A stretch of DNA of 28,926 nt from SURF-24 sp964537965 (GTDB lineage: Bacteria > Bacteroidota > Ignavibacteria > Ignavibacteriales > SURF-24). The notes beneath the pieces were generated by a model. The model saw only the letters and a program-made list of their open reading frames with translations, did no database searches and was not told where the DNA came from. The stretch is taken from contig CAZIDB010000033.1 of NCBI GenBank assembly GCA_964537965.1, forward strand, positions 1 to 28,926, in the 5' to 3' direction. A program made the translations under genes and the position numbers. Positions 17,659 through 25,780 of this stretch are shown piece after piece. Within the stretch, counting starts at the first letter, position 1. Each line of letters opens with the position of its first letter.

Positions 17659-20600
17659 TTACCTGAGCAAAATAATTTTTTTCGTCTCGCTGAGTATTTT
17701 GCTGCTGTTTTCATTTACTTTGACAATAAGGAAATACAACCCCGAAGTTAAACCGGAAGCATCTAAATATATTTCATGGTAACCAGCCGGTTTCATTCCC
17801 TCAAATAATTGTACAACTTCTTCTCCAATTGAATTATACACTTGAATTTTGACATGACCGGAATTTGGTAAAATAAAATTAAACTTCGTTCCGGCATTAA
17901 ATGGATTAGGGTAATTCTGAAATACTTCAAACCTTGCTGGTTTATTAATTTCAGCTTCAACAATTCCGGAATACTCAAATGTGCCGTCGTAATCAATCTG
18001 CTTAAAGCGGTATTGATTAATTCCCGGATCCGGATTTTTATCTTCAAAATTATATTCAGCCGGTTCAGTGGAATTACCTTTGCCGCTTATAAACCCAATC
18101 TTTTTCCAGTTCTTTGTTAATGTAGAAGACCGGTGCTCAATTTCAAATCCCCGATTATTTGTCTCAGTAGAAGTAATCCAATTTAAAATAATTCTGCTGT
18201 CGGTTACATTTGCATTAAAAGATGCAAGTTCAACAGGAACAGGAATTGACTCTACATGCCATGCATGAATAATGAGCCGTCCGTCAGGGTCTCTTACAAA
18301 CTCAGCTATGTAAAGTATTTTATTTTGTGAATTGAATGTTGCAGAAAATATTTCATGCTCCGGTCCAAAGAAAAGGTTTTTATTTATTCTGAATGCAGCA
18401 TAAGGCTGAGGATCATAAGATTGCATTGTTCCTGCTGCAACCTGCGCAAGGTTAGATGGATTGTAAAAAATAACCATCGGCTGCATATTATGACCTTTCC
18501 AACCTTTACCATCAGGATCCGTTAAATAAAAATCCGGGTAAGGTGTATCCGCAATAACCCAGTCATGCAGCATTCGTTCTCCAACATAACCATACCAATT
18601 ATTGCCAAGTGCTTTGTTCCCTACTACTGCTACTGCATTTTGTTCAGTTGATGAAATCCATGTTGCTTCTCTCCAGTTGTCACTGTGTTTATATCCATCA
18701 ACTGAGTTTGGGAAATTATAATTGTCCGTCCCTTCAACAGGTCCGTATTGCAGCAGCGTAGTTAATTCCAACTGGCTTTCTGCTGCCGGGGGAGTTACTC
18801 CTACTTTTGAAAATGCGTACATCGTTGGGCCTAAACCGCTTAAGCCACCATCCCGGCATCTTCCCACCACAAGGTTTCTGCCGGATGTATAACTATTTGC
18901 CCACGATTGCGGTGTAGAGAATAACCAGTCATTTATTGTTGCATCATTCGGTGCAGTTGTTGAGCCTGCAAACCAGGCTCCGTATTTAGTTGCTGAAGAA
19001 AGATTGGCGGCATCACAACAACTGATTGATGCATGCTTATCACCGGTAACAGTATAATGGATACTCCAGGAACTATATAATCTTCCTTCATCCGGAACGT
19101 ATTCTAATCCTGTTCGCCAGATGTCAACATATTCCCAGCTATTTATATTGGCAGGCCTAATGTTTACTGCTGCTTGCAATACTGTTGAAGTCGGTAGTTC
19201 ATCCGGGTTTTTTCCTGCAGAGACTATTGGTGCGGGAATACTTAATTCACCTACAAGACCATTCTCAGGTTGATTAAGATTTGTGGCAAAAACAGAACCG
19301 GGAAAACCATCGGTAGAACCGCTGCCGAATTGTCCGCCATCTCCATTTGGATTATATTCAATTGCTTCTCCTCCCCATAAAAAATCATCCGGTAATTTAA
19401 AAGCTCCAAGATAATTTAATCCTTCAGGATTCACTAAGGCGCCGTCACCTTTATATTCCTGCGTTGAAGTTGATACAGAAGAAGATACTAAACTTTCATT
19501 ACCTGCCGCATCAAGCGCAGAGACTGTAAAGTTATATGTTGTACCTGGTTCTAATAAAACACAAGTGTAATTGTTAGCACGGCTGTAACCTTCAGTTTCA
19601 CCATTGTTATAAATCAGGTATTCAACAACACCAACATTATCGGAAGGTTGGTTCCAGTTAAGTTGAATTTTTGAATCCGAGATTGGAGCAGCAATTAATC
19701 CTGTGGGTTGAGATGGCGCAGTGATGTCGGCATCATTATACAGTTCAATTTTATCGCAGACTAAATATTGTTTTGGCCATGTTGCACCCCATTCAATAGC
19801 AAGGTTTACATTTATAAGTGAGTAGGAAGAATCTGTTTTATGAACACCACTGTCAGTTATATTAAAAACAGTTTTTGTTGATGTATGCGGGGCAATTTCA
19901 GTATATGTATAGCGGTAATCTGAAAACCTTCTCATTGTATACCAGTTCCCAAATGATGTCCCACCCTCAGGTTGATCGCTATCCCTGAAACTTATACGCG
20001 AAGTAAATACAAAAGTCTCATCGGAATTATTATACCAGGTTACAACAATTCTTTCACCCTTTTGAAAATTTCTTGAAGCACCCTGAACTCCTTCATAATC
20101 TGTAAATTCTTCAGCCTCCGGAACAGGAACTAATCCACCCGGACCTGAAGAAGTATAGTTTACTCCCGGACTTTTTATAACGGTGTTCCACCCACTTAGT
20201 CCGAATATGTTTGCTTCTGCGGTTGCTCCGAAATCAACCAACACTGTATTTGAATTGGCCGAGTTTTCAAAATTGATTGCAGCATCAAAAATTTCTTTTA
20301 CAACCTGCGGGGCAACCAAAGCAGTTGCTGCAGAATTCGGATGGCTGTCATCAGCACCGGATGCTAATGAAGCAGGGAGGAAACCGGAAGCATCTGCCAA
20401 CTTGTGGAAGAAATCAAACACATAAACATTTTTCGGGAAGGCTCCGGATTCTGAATCGAGTCCTTTGGCTAATGTATCTTTAGCCCACGTACAAAACCAA
20501 TCGGATAAACTTGCTTCAAGTGCATTGGTTTGACCGGAAACTAATGGCGCATTTGTCCAGATTACAAAGAAAATATCAGGATAGCTTTTCATTTTGTTTA

Positions 20601-21042
20601 TAATGCTTCGCCAATGCCATTTATAGTTGAATAAGGTTTTATCGTCCGGATTATTTGTATCAGCAGGTGAACCGGCTGAATAGATATTTGAAGAAGGAAA
20701 GCAGGATTTTATCATTACAATTTTGTAAGAATTGAGATATGGTGTTATATCGTCAGCAGGACTTTCCGCGTTAAATATTCTATGCCATGTTACCCATTCA
20801 TTATCTCCGCTTGGATACCAGTTCTCATTAATTGAAACAGCATTTGCCCCGGAATAACCATGTTCAGTATTATATTTTATTGCTTCATCGGGAATGCTTG
20901 TGCTGCTGCCGTTTGGTCCGTAAATATTCTGACCTGTTGAATGATGCAGGAAGATACACGTCCTGTAACTACCCGATTGCGCAATCAAACTACATGTAAA
21001 TAAAACCAGAGATAAAAGGAAGAAAATTTTTTTGCCTCTCAT
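17659..21042 (-). CDS. Secreted multidomain protein: SGNH-like domain, Fn3, unknown beta domain, T9SS sorting domain
   Basis: A 1127-aa secreted protein. The ATG at 21042 is preceded by a strong GGAGGTGG site and opens a signal peptide (MRGKKIFFLLSLVLF to LIAQ). Residues about 26-258 resemble an SGNH hydrolase: Ser35 in HHSTG, Asn164 in WTNAP, and Asp232/His234 in DDSHP. The Ser block is atypical, so esterase activity is an inference. A beta-sandwich-like module follows (about 265-460), then a fibronectin type III domain (about 465-555). A roughly 440-residue unrecognised domain starts GLNYLGAFKLPDDF and is rich in Trp and Gly. Last come a VPVELASFNA linker and a T9SS domain with FQNYPNPFNAGTKFNF and the ending KKIILLR. 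It is probably surface-attached or released, and may deacylate a polysaccharide. A small membrane protein gene lies 75 bp upstream. Confidence 0.85.
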   Translation of the reverse strand: MRGKKIFFLLSLVLFTCSLIAQSGSYRTCIFLHHSTGQNIYGPNGSSTSIPDEAIKYNTEHGYSGANAVSINENWYPSGDNEWVTWHRIFNAESPADDITPYLNSYKIVMIKSCFPSSNIYSAGSPADTNNPDDKTLFNYKWHWRSIINKMKSYPDIFFVIWTNAPLVSGQTNALEASLSDWFCTWAKDTLAKGLDSESGAFPKNVYVFDFFHKLADASGFLPASLASGADDSHPNSAATALVAPQVVKEIFDAAINFENSANSNTVLVDFGATAEANIFGLSGWNTVIKSPGVNYTSSGPGGLVPVPEAEEFTDYEGVQGASRNFQKGERIVVTWYNNSDETFVFTSRISFRDSDQPEGGTSFGNWYTMRRFSDYRYTYTEIAPHTSTKTVFNITDSGVHKTDSSYSLINVNLAIEWGATWPKQYLVCDKIELYNDADITAPSQPTGLIAAPISDSKIQLNWNQPSDNVGVVEYLIYNNGETEGYSRANNYTCVLLEPGTTYNFTVSALDAAGNESLVSSSVSTSTQEYKGDGALVNPEGLNYLGAFKLPDDFLWGGEAIEYNPNGDGGQFGSGSTDGFPGSVFATNLNQPENGLVGELSIPAPIVSAGKNPDELPTSTVLQAAVNIRPANINSWEYVDIWRTGLEYVPDEGRLYSSWSIHYTVTGDKHASISCCDAANLSSATKYGAWFAGSTTAPNDATINDWLFSTPQSWANSYTSGRNLVVGRCRDGGLSGLGPTMYAFSKVGVTPPAAESQLELTTLLQYGPVEGTDNYNFPNSVDGYKHSDNWREATWISSTEQNAVAVVGNKALGNNWYGYVGERMLHDWVIADTPYPDFYLTDPDGKGWKGHNMQPMVIFYNPSNLAQVAAGTMQSYDPQPYAAFRINKNLFFGPEHEIFSATFNSQNKILYIAEFVRDPDGRLIIHAWHVESIPVPVELASFNANVTDSRIILNWITSTETNNRGFEIEHRSSTLTKNWKKIGFISGKGNSTEPAEYNFEDKNPDPGINQYRFKQIDYDGTFEYSGIVEAEINKPARFEVFQNYPNPFNAGTKFNFILPNSGHVKIQVYNSIGEEVVQLFEGMKPAGYHEIYLDASGLTSGLYFLIVKVNENSSKILSETKKIILLR

Positions 21043-21116
21043 AGCACCACCTCCAAACGCTATTTGAAATGAATATTTATTGTTATTAATCAAAAACTAA
21101 AATCTTACTATTCGGT

Positions 21117-21365
21117 CTAATAATTGAAATTTATGGCAATAAGCGCACTAATTAGTAAAATGAACAACGAGAATAAAAAGTATAATTCCTGTCTTTTTGA
21201 AATTTCACCTATAACCGCTCTTAGCGCAAGAACACTTAAGATAAATAGAATAAAAATTGTCCATAGCACACCTCTTCCGGTTAGGCCAACCTTTAGAAAA
21301 ATTATCAACAAAAAAAATATACCTGTTATAAAAGTTAACTTCTGATTCATAGCGCAAAAATGCAT
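21117..21365 (-). CDS. Small membrane protein, three predicted helices
   Basis: An 82-aa very hydrophobic frame with three likely transmembrane helices: FITGIFFLLIIFLKV, VLWTIFILFILSVLAL and LYFLFSLFILLISALI, separated by short charged loops (GEISKRQE). I do not recognise a family. The start could be at 21365 (GGGAAAA about 12 nt upstream) or at the in-frame ATG at 21350. It is preferred over an opposite-strand frame covering the same bases because the helix-loop-helix pattern is coherent. It lies 75 bp before the SGNH/T9SS gene on the same strand and may be co-transcribed with it. Confidence 0.55.
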   Translation of the reverse strand: MHFCAMNQKLTFITGIFFLLIIFLKVGLTGRGVLWTIFILFILSVLALRAVIGEISKRQELYFLFSLFILLISALIAINFNY

Positions 21366-21454
21366 TTAATTATTTTTCCCGGCTTGTATAAGTACGACAA
21401 AGATTTGTAAAAAAAGGATTACCGGAAAATTTTTATATCAAATAGAGAAAAACA

Positions 21455-22804
21455 TTATTGCTTATTTGGGTTTTGTTTTAAATAATCTGATGGTGATAAT
21501 CCAAAGTGATTTTTAAACAATCTTGAAAAGTGAGAAAGGTCAGTAAAGCCAAATTCGTATGCTGCTTCGGTAATATTTCCCTGTCTTGAGGTAATGAATT
21601 CCTCCGCTAATTTCAGCTTTACAAGATAAATGAAATTTGTGGGAGTAGAGTTCAGTTCTTCTCGCGTTAATCTTTGAAATTGTCTTAAGGAAATACCGAT
21701 TGCCCCGGCAACTAATTCAGAGTGAAGCGGCCTGTTTTTATTTTCACTTATAAATTTTGTTGCTTTTTGCAGTAACACCTGGTTACGTGAAAGATGGTTT
21801 TTCCCCTGGTCCTGAAATGGTACAAAAACAATTTTTGAATTTTCTGTTTCGGACTTAAATGGAATTTTCTGAGCTCTCCTTACCTTTATAAGCAGGAATG
21901 AAATTGTGATGATTGTAAATCCTATAGTAAACAAGTAAATCCAGATCCAATAAGCTTTATATCTTTCCGTCAGTCTTTCTAAAAAATCCGGGCTACCTGT
22001 AAACCCAACTCTTTTCCAGTATTTCGGATAACCGAAATCGCTGTACCCGCTCCAATCGAAGGACCACATAATTGTTGAAGCATATTCAACAAAGACGCCC
22101 TGATCTTGCGGATAATCAATATCATTACAACAAAAATCAATTCGCATCAAAATTCCTTCGTGAGGTTCAACTCCAATTGCTGCAAACGGGATTGATACTT
22201 CTACCACATAAAAACTATCTTTGTCGGTTGCATTGTTGATTGATCCAAAATATTTAACATTACTTTTAAAAAGTACATTCTGGTCGTAATCTTTTGGAAC
22301 TGCAACTGTATCAGCAAGAATATATCTTCTGTCCCCCCTGAAGACCTGGGTTCGGTTCTTAAGATCGACAATAAACTGGTAATCATTTGTATTCATCTTC
22401 AAGCCATCATCATCCTTCGAATCTATATATATTTCTATGCCGTCATTTAAATGAAGCCTCGGTTTGTCCGGTGTGCTTTCTGCTTGTGCAAAAAGATGTT
22501 CATCAAAAACTTTAAAAACGAGATTCAGATATTTTAAATTCCAGAAGGCTTTTACAATTACTTTGTTCCTGGAAAGAGGCTTTTTTAATTGCTCAAATGA
22601 AAAGCCATGAGGGTATGTTTTATAAAGATTTATTTCGGGTATAGTTTTGAAACTGCTTAAAGTATCTGCGAAATAAAATTCCTGCAGGTCCTCCCACTCA
22701 TCAACAATTCCATCAAAAATTATTTCTTCATTTTTATAGGGAATATTGTTGAGAACATCAGGCTGGGAAATAAATAATAATAAGCTGAAAACACCAATTA
22801 ACAA
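21455..22804 (-). CDS. Membrane-spanning AraC-family regulator with CBM9-like sensor domain
   Basis: A 449-aa one-component sensor-regulator. The start is a TTG at 22804, with AAGGG 7 nt upstream and a stop just before. An N-terminal hydrophobic segment (LIGVFSLLLFI) is followed by a periplasmic domain (about 25-265) with family-9 carbohydrate-binding-module features: DGIVDEWEDL, LNDGIEIYIDSKDDDG, and VEVSIPFAAIG followed by RIDFCCND. One transmembrane helix spans about 285-307 (WIWIYLFTIGFTIITI). The C-terminus (345-443) is an AraC double HTH with LRQFQRLTREEL and FGFTDLSHFSRLFKNHFG. By analogy with hybrid two-component systems it may sense extracellular sugar and activate nearby secreted-enzyme genes; the ligand and targets are inferred. 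Confidence 0.85.
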   Translation of the reverse strand: MLIGVFSLLLFISQPDVLNNIPYKNEEIIFDGIVDEWEDLQEFYFADTLSSFKTIPEINLYKTYPHGFSFEQLKKPLSRNKVIVKAFWNLKYLNLVFKVFDEHLFAQAESTPDKPRLHLNDGIEIYIDSKDDDGLKMNTNDYQFIVDLKNRTQVFRGDRRYILADTVAVPKDYDQNVLFKSNVKYFGSINNATDKDSFYVVEVSIPFAAIGVEPHEGILMRIDFCCNDIDYPQDQGVFVEYASTIMWSFDWSGYSDFGYPKYWKRVGFTGSPDFLERLTERYKAYWIWIYLFTIGFTIITISFLLIKVRRAQKIPFKSETENSKIVFVPFQDQGKNHLSRNQVLLQKATKFISENKNRPLHSELVAGAIGISLRQFQRLTREELNSTPTNFIYLVKLKLAEEFITSRQGNITEAAYEFGFTDLSHFSRLFKNHFGLSPSDYLKQNPNKQ

Positions 22805-22931
22805 TGGTATACCCTTGAACAGTGTTAGTTATTATAAATCTTTTGTCTGAATTTACAATAAAAAAAGTTTAAATGTGACTGGCTAAAATGAGTGGAATTA
22901 AAAATTTCAAGAAATTGATTTATATCATATT

Positions 22932-22974
22932 GAAAAACAGCCCGTGTGTAAGAAAGAAGAAAAACAACGGGCTG
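22932..22974 (-). terminator. Rho-independent terminator of the CxCH/T9SS gene
   Basis: CAGCCCGT (22938-22945) pairs with ACGGGCTG (22967-22974), an 8-bp stem with a 21-nt purine-rich loop. On the minus strand it is followed by TTTTTC. It lies 30 bp after the stop at 23004 and separates that gene from the AraC regulator. Confidence 0.8.
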
Positions 22975-23003
22975 CCCTCAAAATCGTAAAGTGAAAAATT
23001 CGG

Positions 23004-24113
23004 TTATCTTAATAAAATCATCTTCCGGGTTTCATTGTATTCTTTGCCGCTTTGTGTTTCCTTTGCTTTAAGTGAATAGAAATATAAACCGGAAGGTAAA
23101 TCCATTGCGTTAAAACTTACATCAAAATTGCCTGCTTCCTTTTGCCCGTTTAATAAATCTTTAATTTCCTGCCCAAGAGAGTTATAAATCTTTAAGCTTA
23201 CATAACTAACCGAAGGAAGTGAAAAATTAATTTTAGTCTCCGGGTTAAACGGATTAGGATAGTTCTGGGATAGGGCAAACAAAGAAGGAGAATTCAAAAC
23301 AACTTCTTTTGTTAAGTAATAAAATTTGTAAGTGCCCTCAAAATCAATTTGTTTTATCCTGTAACTGTAAGTGCCGTTGGTTAAGTTTCTGTCTTCAAAA
23401 TTGTATTTGTTTACTTCAAGCGAATTTCCTTTTCCGTTAATGTAAGCCACGGTTAACCATTGTTTTTCTTCCGGGGTTTTATATTTACCGTCGGTTCTCT
23501 GAACTTCGAAGCCCTGGTTATTTACTTCTGTTGTAGTAATCCAGTTTAAGGAAATATTATTATCGGTTATTGTTGCTGTAAAACTTGTAAGCTCAACCGG
23601 TACGGCGTTTAGTATTGTAATTGCTTTGGCGGGTGCAAAATTCCAGTTATCTCCACTGGGAGTTGCACTAAGGTTCACGCTGTTTCCATTGGCAAATATT
23701 GTATCCTTTACTTCAAATGCGGGAGCTGTATAAGAAAATGTAAAGGTAACTTTTCCACTTGCTGCTGCAAGCGGGCTAACGTGTGTAAGTTCTCCGTTTA
23801 ATTTCTGCAACGTTGCATCAGTAGTATTTAACGAACCAGATTTTGCTGCTATATTTGTTCCGCCGGCTGCTAACGGTCCTCCAGTAATTACTAAAGTAAA
23901 GTTAGCAGTTTGACCCACTTGTAATGTATCCGGGCCGTTAATGGAAACAACTGCACCGAATGGTTCTACACCATGGCAATAACATCCGTTGTTAGCTGTT
24001 TTTCTTGTTCTTCCTGTTATACCGGTTTGGTAAGCATAATAAGTGATTGAAGAAATAGCCAGTATAAAAAAGGATAGATTAATTAAGAGTCTCCTGTTGT
24101 ATATATTTCTCAT
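23004..24113 (-). CDS. Secreted protein with CxCH motif and T9SS sorting domain
   Basis: A 369-aa secreted protein. The ATG at 24113 has AAAGGA upstream, and an N-terminal hydrophobic segment (LLINLSFFILAISSITYYAY) acts as the signal. The mature N-terminus has TGITGRTRKTANNG followed by CYCHG (Cys44, Cys46, His47). This resembles the choice-anchor-V type domains of Bacteroidota, in which a GxTGxxG stretch precedes a CxxCH heme-like motif; here only one residue lies between the cysteines. An Ig-like beta domain follows (about 52-170), then a VPVELTSFTA linker and a T9SS domain with SQNYPNPFNPETKI and the ending RKMILLR. The function is unknown and heme binding is doubtful. It stands alone, with its own terminator. 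Confidence 0.82.
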   Translation of the reverse strand: MRNIYNRRLLINLSFFILAISSITYYAYQTGITGRTRKTANNGCYCHGVEPFGAVVSINGPDTLQVGQTANFTLVITGGPLAAGGTNIAAKSGSLNTTDATLQKLNGELTHVSPLAAASGKVTFTFSYTAPAFEVKDTIFANGNSVNLSATPSGDNWNFAPAKAITILNAVPVELTSFTATITDNNISLNWITTTEVNNQGFEVQRTDGKYKTPEEKQWLTVAYINGKGNSLEVNKYNFEDRNLTNGTYSYRIKQIDFEGTYKFYYLTKEVVLNSPSLFALSQNYPNPFNPETKINFSLPSVSYVSLKIYNSLGQEIKDLLNGQKEAGNFDVSFNAMDLPSGLYFYSLKAKETQSGKEYNETRKMILLR

Positions 24114-24303
24114 TCGTGGTCCTTTCTTTTTTTGTGGTCATATATTGTCAACGCTGTTTAGTTTTAAGTTAGTTTTGCCCAAAAACCTGCAAGAGTTCTT
24201 TTAATAATCATTAAAGCTTTGTGATTATTTTTCCCATTAGAATAAATTTTGAGCGTCTGAGCCTTTATATAATTAATAAATGTTTTTTTTCAATTAACCA
24301 AAC

Positions 24304-24403
24304 NNNNNNNNNNNNNNNNNNNNNNNNNNNNNNNNNNNNNNNNNNNNNNNNNNNNNNNNNNNNNNNNNNNNNNNNNNNNNNNNNNNNNNNNNNNNNNNNN
24401 NNN
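24304..24403. other. Assembly gap (100 N)
   Basis: Exactly 100 N. The kinase fragment to its right lacks about half of a normal PfkB protein, and the bases to its left do not look like PfkB coding sequence. The true gap is therefore probably several hundred bases. Confidence 0.95.
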
Positions 24404-24871
24404 CTTGATGTTCATACTTTGTCCCGGGGCTTAACTGAAAAAAATGAAAGAGTATTCCGTCCAATTCCTGATGCGGAGAAATGGATTGCTTCCGCAAATT
24501 TTATCCAGGTAAATGAAAATGAAATATTTACAATAACGGATAAGAAAGATGAATTTGAAGCTGCAAAATCAATTCTGAAATTTGGTGCCGAATATTTGAT
24601 TCTAACCAAAGGCAAACTTGGAGCAAGAATATTCTGGCTTAAACAAGATGAATTGAATACCGCATTTGTTTCTGCATTAAAAGTAGAAACCAAAAACAGA
24701 GTAGGTCTTGGAGATATTTTTGGGGCTGTCTTTTTTTCTGCATATATTAAGCACCAAAATTTAAATTATGCTTTAAGGCTTGCAAATACTGCCGCCGGAA
24801 CAGCCTCTGAATTTACAAACATAGATGAATTTAAAAGATTAAAAGATGATACATACGCAGGATTTAATTAA
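24404..24871 (+). CDS. PfkB-family sugar kinase, C-terminal part
   Basis: The last 155 codons of a ribokinase/PfkB-family kinase; the 5' half is in the gap. Visible features are QVNENEIFTI (the conserved NxxE region), LILTKGKLGARIF, and VGLGDIFGAVFFSA, which corresponds to the family signature GAGD with the catalytic Asp (GLGD here), followed by the ANTAAGTASEF helix. The family phosphorylates sugars or nucleosides; the substrate cannot be told. It overlaps the next gene by 26 nt, which suggests translational coupling with the RmlD-like reductase and a role in sugar-nucleotide metabolism. Confidence 0.85.
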   Translation, partial: LDVHTLSRGLTEKNERVFRPIPDAEKWIASANFIQVNENEIFTITDKKDEFEAAKSILKFGAEYLILTKGKLGARIFWLKQDELNTAFVSALKVETKNRVGLGDIFGAVFFSAYIKHQNLNYALRLANTAAGTASEFTNIDEFKRLKDDTYAGFN

Positions 24872-25763
24872 AAAAAGAATTTTGATTACCGGTGCAAACG
24901 GAATGCTTGGACAAAGACTGATAAAATTCTTTATGCAGCAGAAATATGTTGAAGTCTTCATGACTTCACTTGAAGAAAAAAGCTGCTTTGGATATAATAA
25001 CTATGCACAGGTTGATTTATCCAAACGGGATGAGGTTAAAAAAGTAATTTATGATTTCTATCCTGACTTTATTATTAACACTGCTGCTTTTACTAATGTT
25101 GATGCCTGCGAAACCCAGCGTGAACTTTCGTGGAGAGTTAATGTAAAAAGTGTTGAATATCTTGCAGAGACAGCAAGAATAATTGATGCACACTTAATTC
25201 ATTTTTCAAGCGATTATGTTTTTGACGGAAAGAGCGGGCCATATTCTGAAGTTGATAAACCCTGCCCGATTTCTTATTACGGGAGAACAAAACTTGCCGG
25301 AGAAAATATTGTTAGACTTATTTCGCCTCTTAATACAATAATCCGGACAAATGTTTTGTATGGGCCAGCGTTATACGGTCGACCGGATTTTGTTAAATGG
25401 GTTGTCACATCATTAAGAGAAAAAAAACAAATAAGAATTGTAACGGATCAGATTAACAATCCGACTTTTACAGATGATATAGTTCAGGCTGTAAGTAAAA
25501 TTACTGAATATAAAAGACAGGGTCTTTATAATATCGGTGGGAAGGAATTTCTTAACCGGTTTGATTTTACTCTTAGGATTGCAGATTATTTTTACCTGGA
25601 TAAATCATTGATTGAACCGATTATTACCGAGACATTAAAACAACCCGCGCCAAGACCGCTTAAATCCGGCTTAATAAATCTTAAAGCTGAAACCGAACTT
25701 GGTTACAAACCACATTCGATCGAGGATACTTTCAGCATTATAAAGAAAGAACTTAAACTTTAA
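24846..25763 (+). CDS. RmlD-like NAD(P)-dependent sugar-nucleotide reductase
   Basis: A 305-aa short-chain dehydrogenase of the dTDP-4-dehydrorhamnose reductase (RmlD/RfbD) family. The Rossmann motif is GANGMLG (16-22). INTAAFTNVDACE is the typical RmlD helix. Catalytic residues are Ser121/122 in HFSSDYVFDG and Tyr145/Lys149 in YYGRTK. The C-terminus has PRPLKSGL near the substrate-binding part. RmlD reduces dTDP-4-keto-L-rhamnose to dTDP-L-rhamnose, but no rmlA/B/C genes are in view, so the substrate may differ. It is co-transcribed with the kinase (26-nt overlap) and lies 17 nt before DPP IV. Confidence 0.85.
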   Translation: MIHTQDLIKKRILITGANGMLGQRLIKFFMQQKYVEVFMTSLEEKSCFGYNNYAQVDLSKRDEVKKVIYDFYPDFIINTAAFTNVDACETQRELSWRVNVKSVEYLAETARIIDAHLIHFSSDYVFDGKSGPYSEVDKPCPISYYGRTKLAGENIVRLISPLNTIIRTNVLYGPALYGRPDFVKWVVTSLREKKQIRIVTDQINNPTFTDDIVQAVSKITEYKRQGLYNIGGKEFLNRFDFTLRIADYFYLDKSLIEPIITETLKQPAPRPLKSGLINLKAETELGYKPHSIEDTFSIIKKELKL

Positions 25764-25780
25764 CCACGCTAAGGTAAAAA

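Noticed and set aside
21124..21345. 73-aa plus-strand frame opposite the small membrane protein
   Set aside because: It is antisense to a coherent three-helix membrane protein and has no domain or good start signal.
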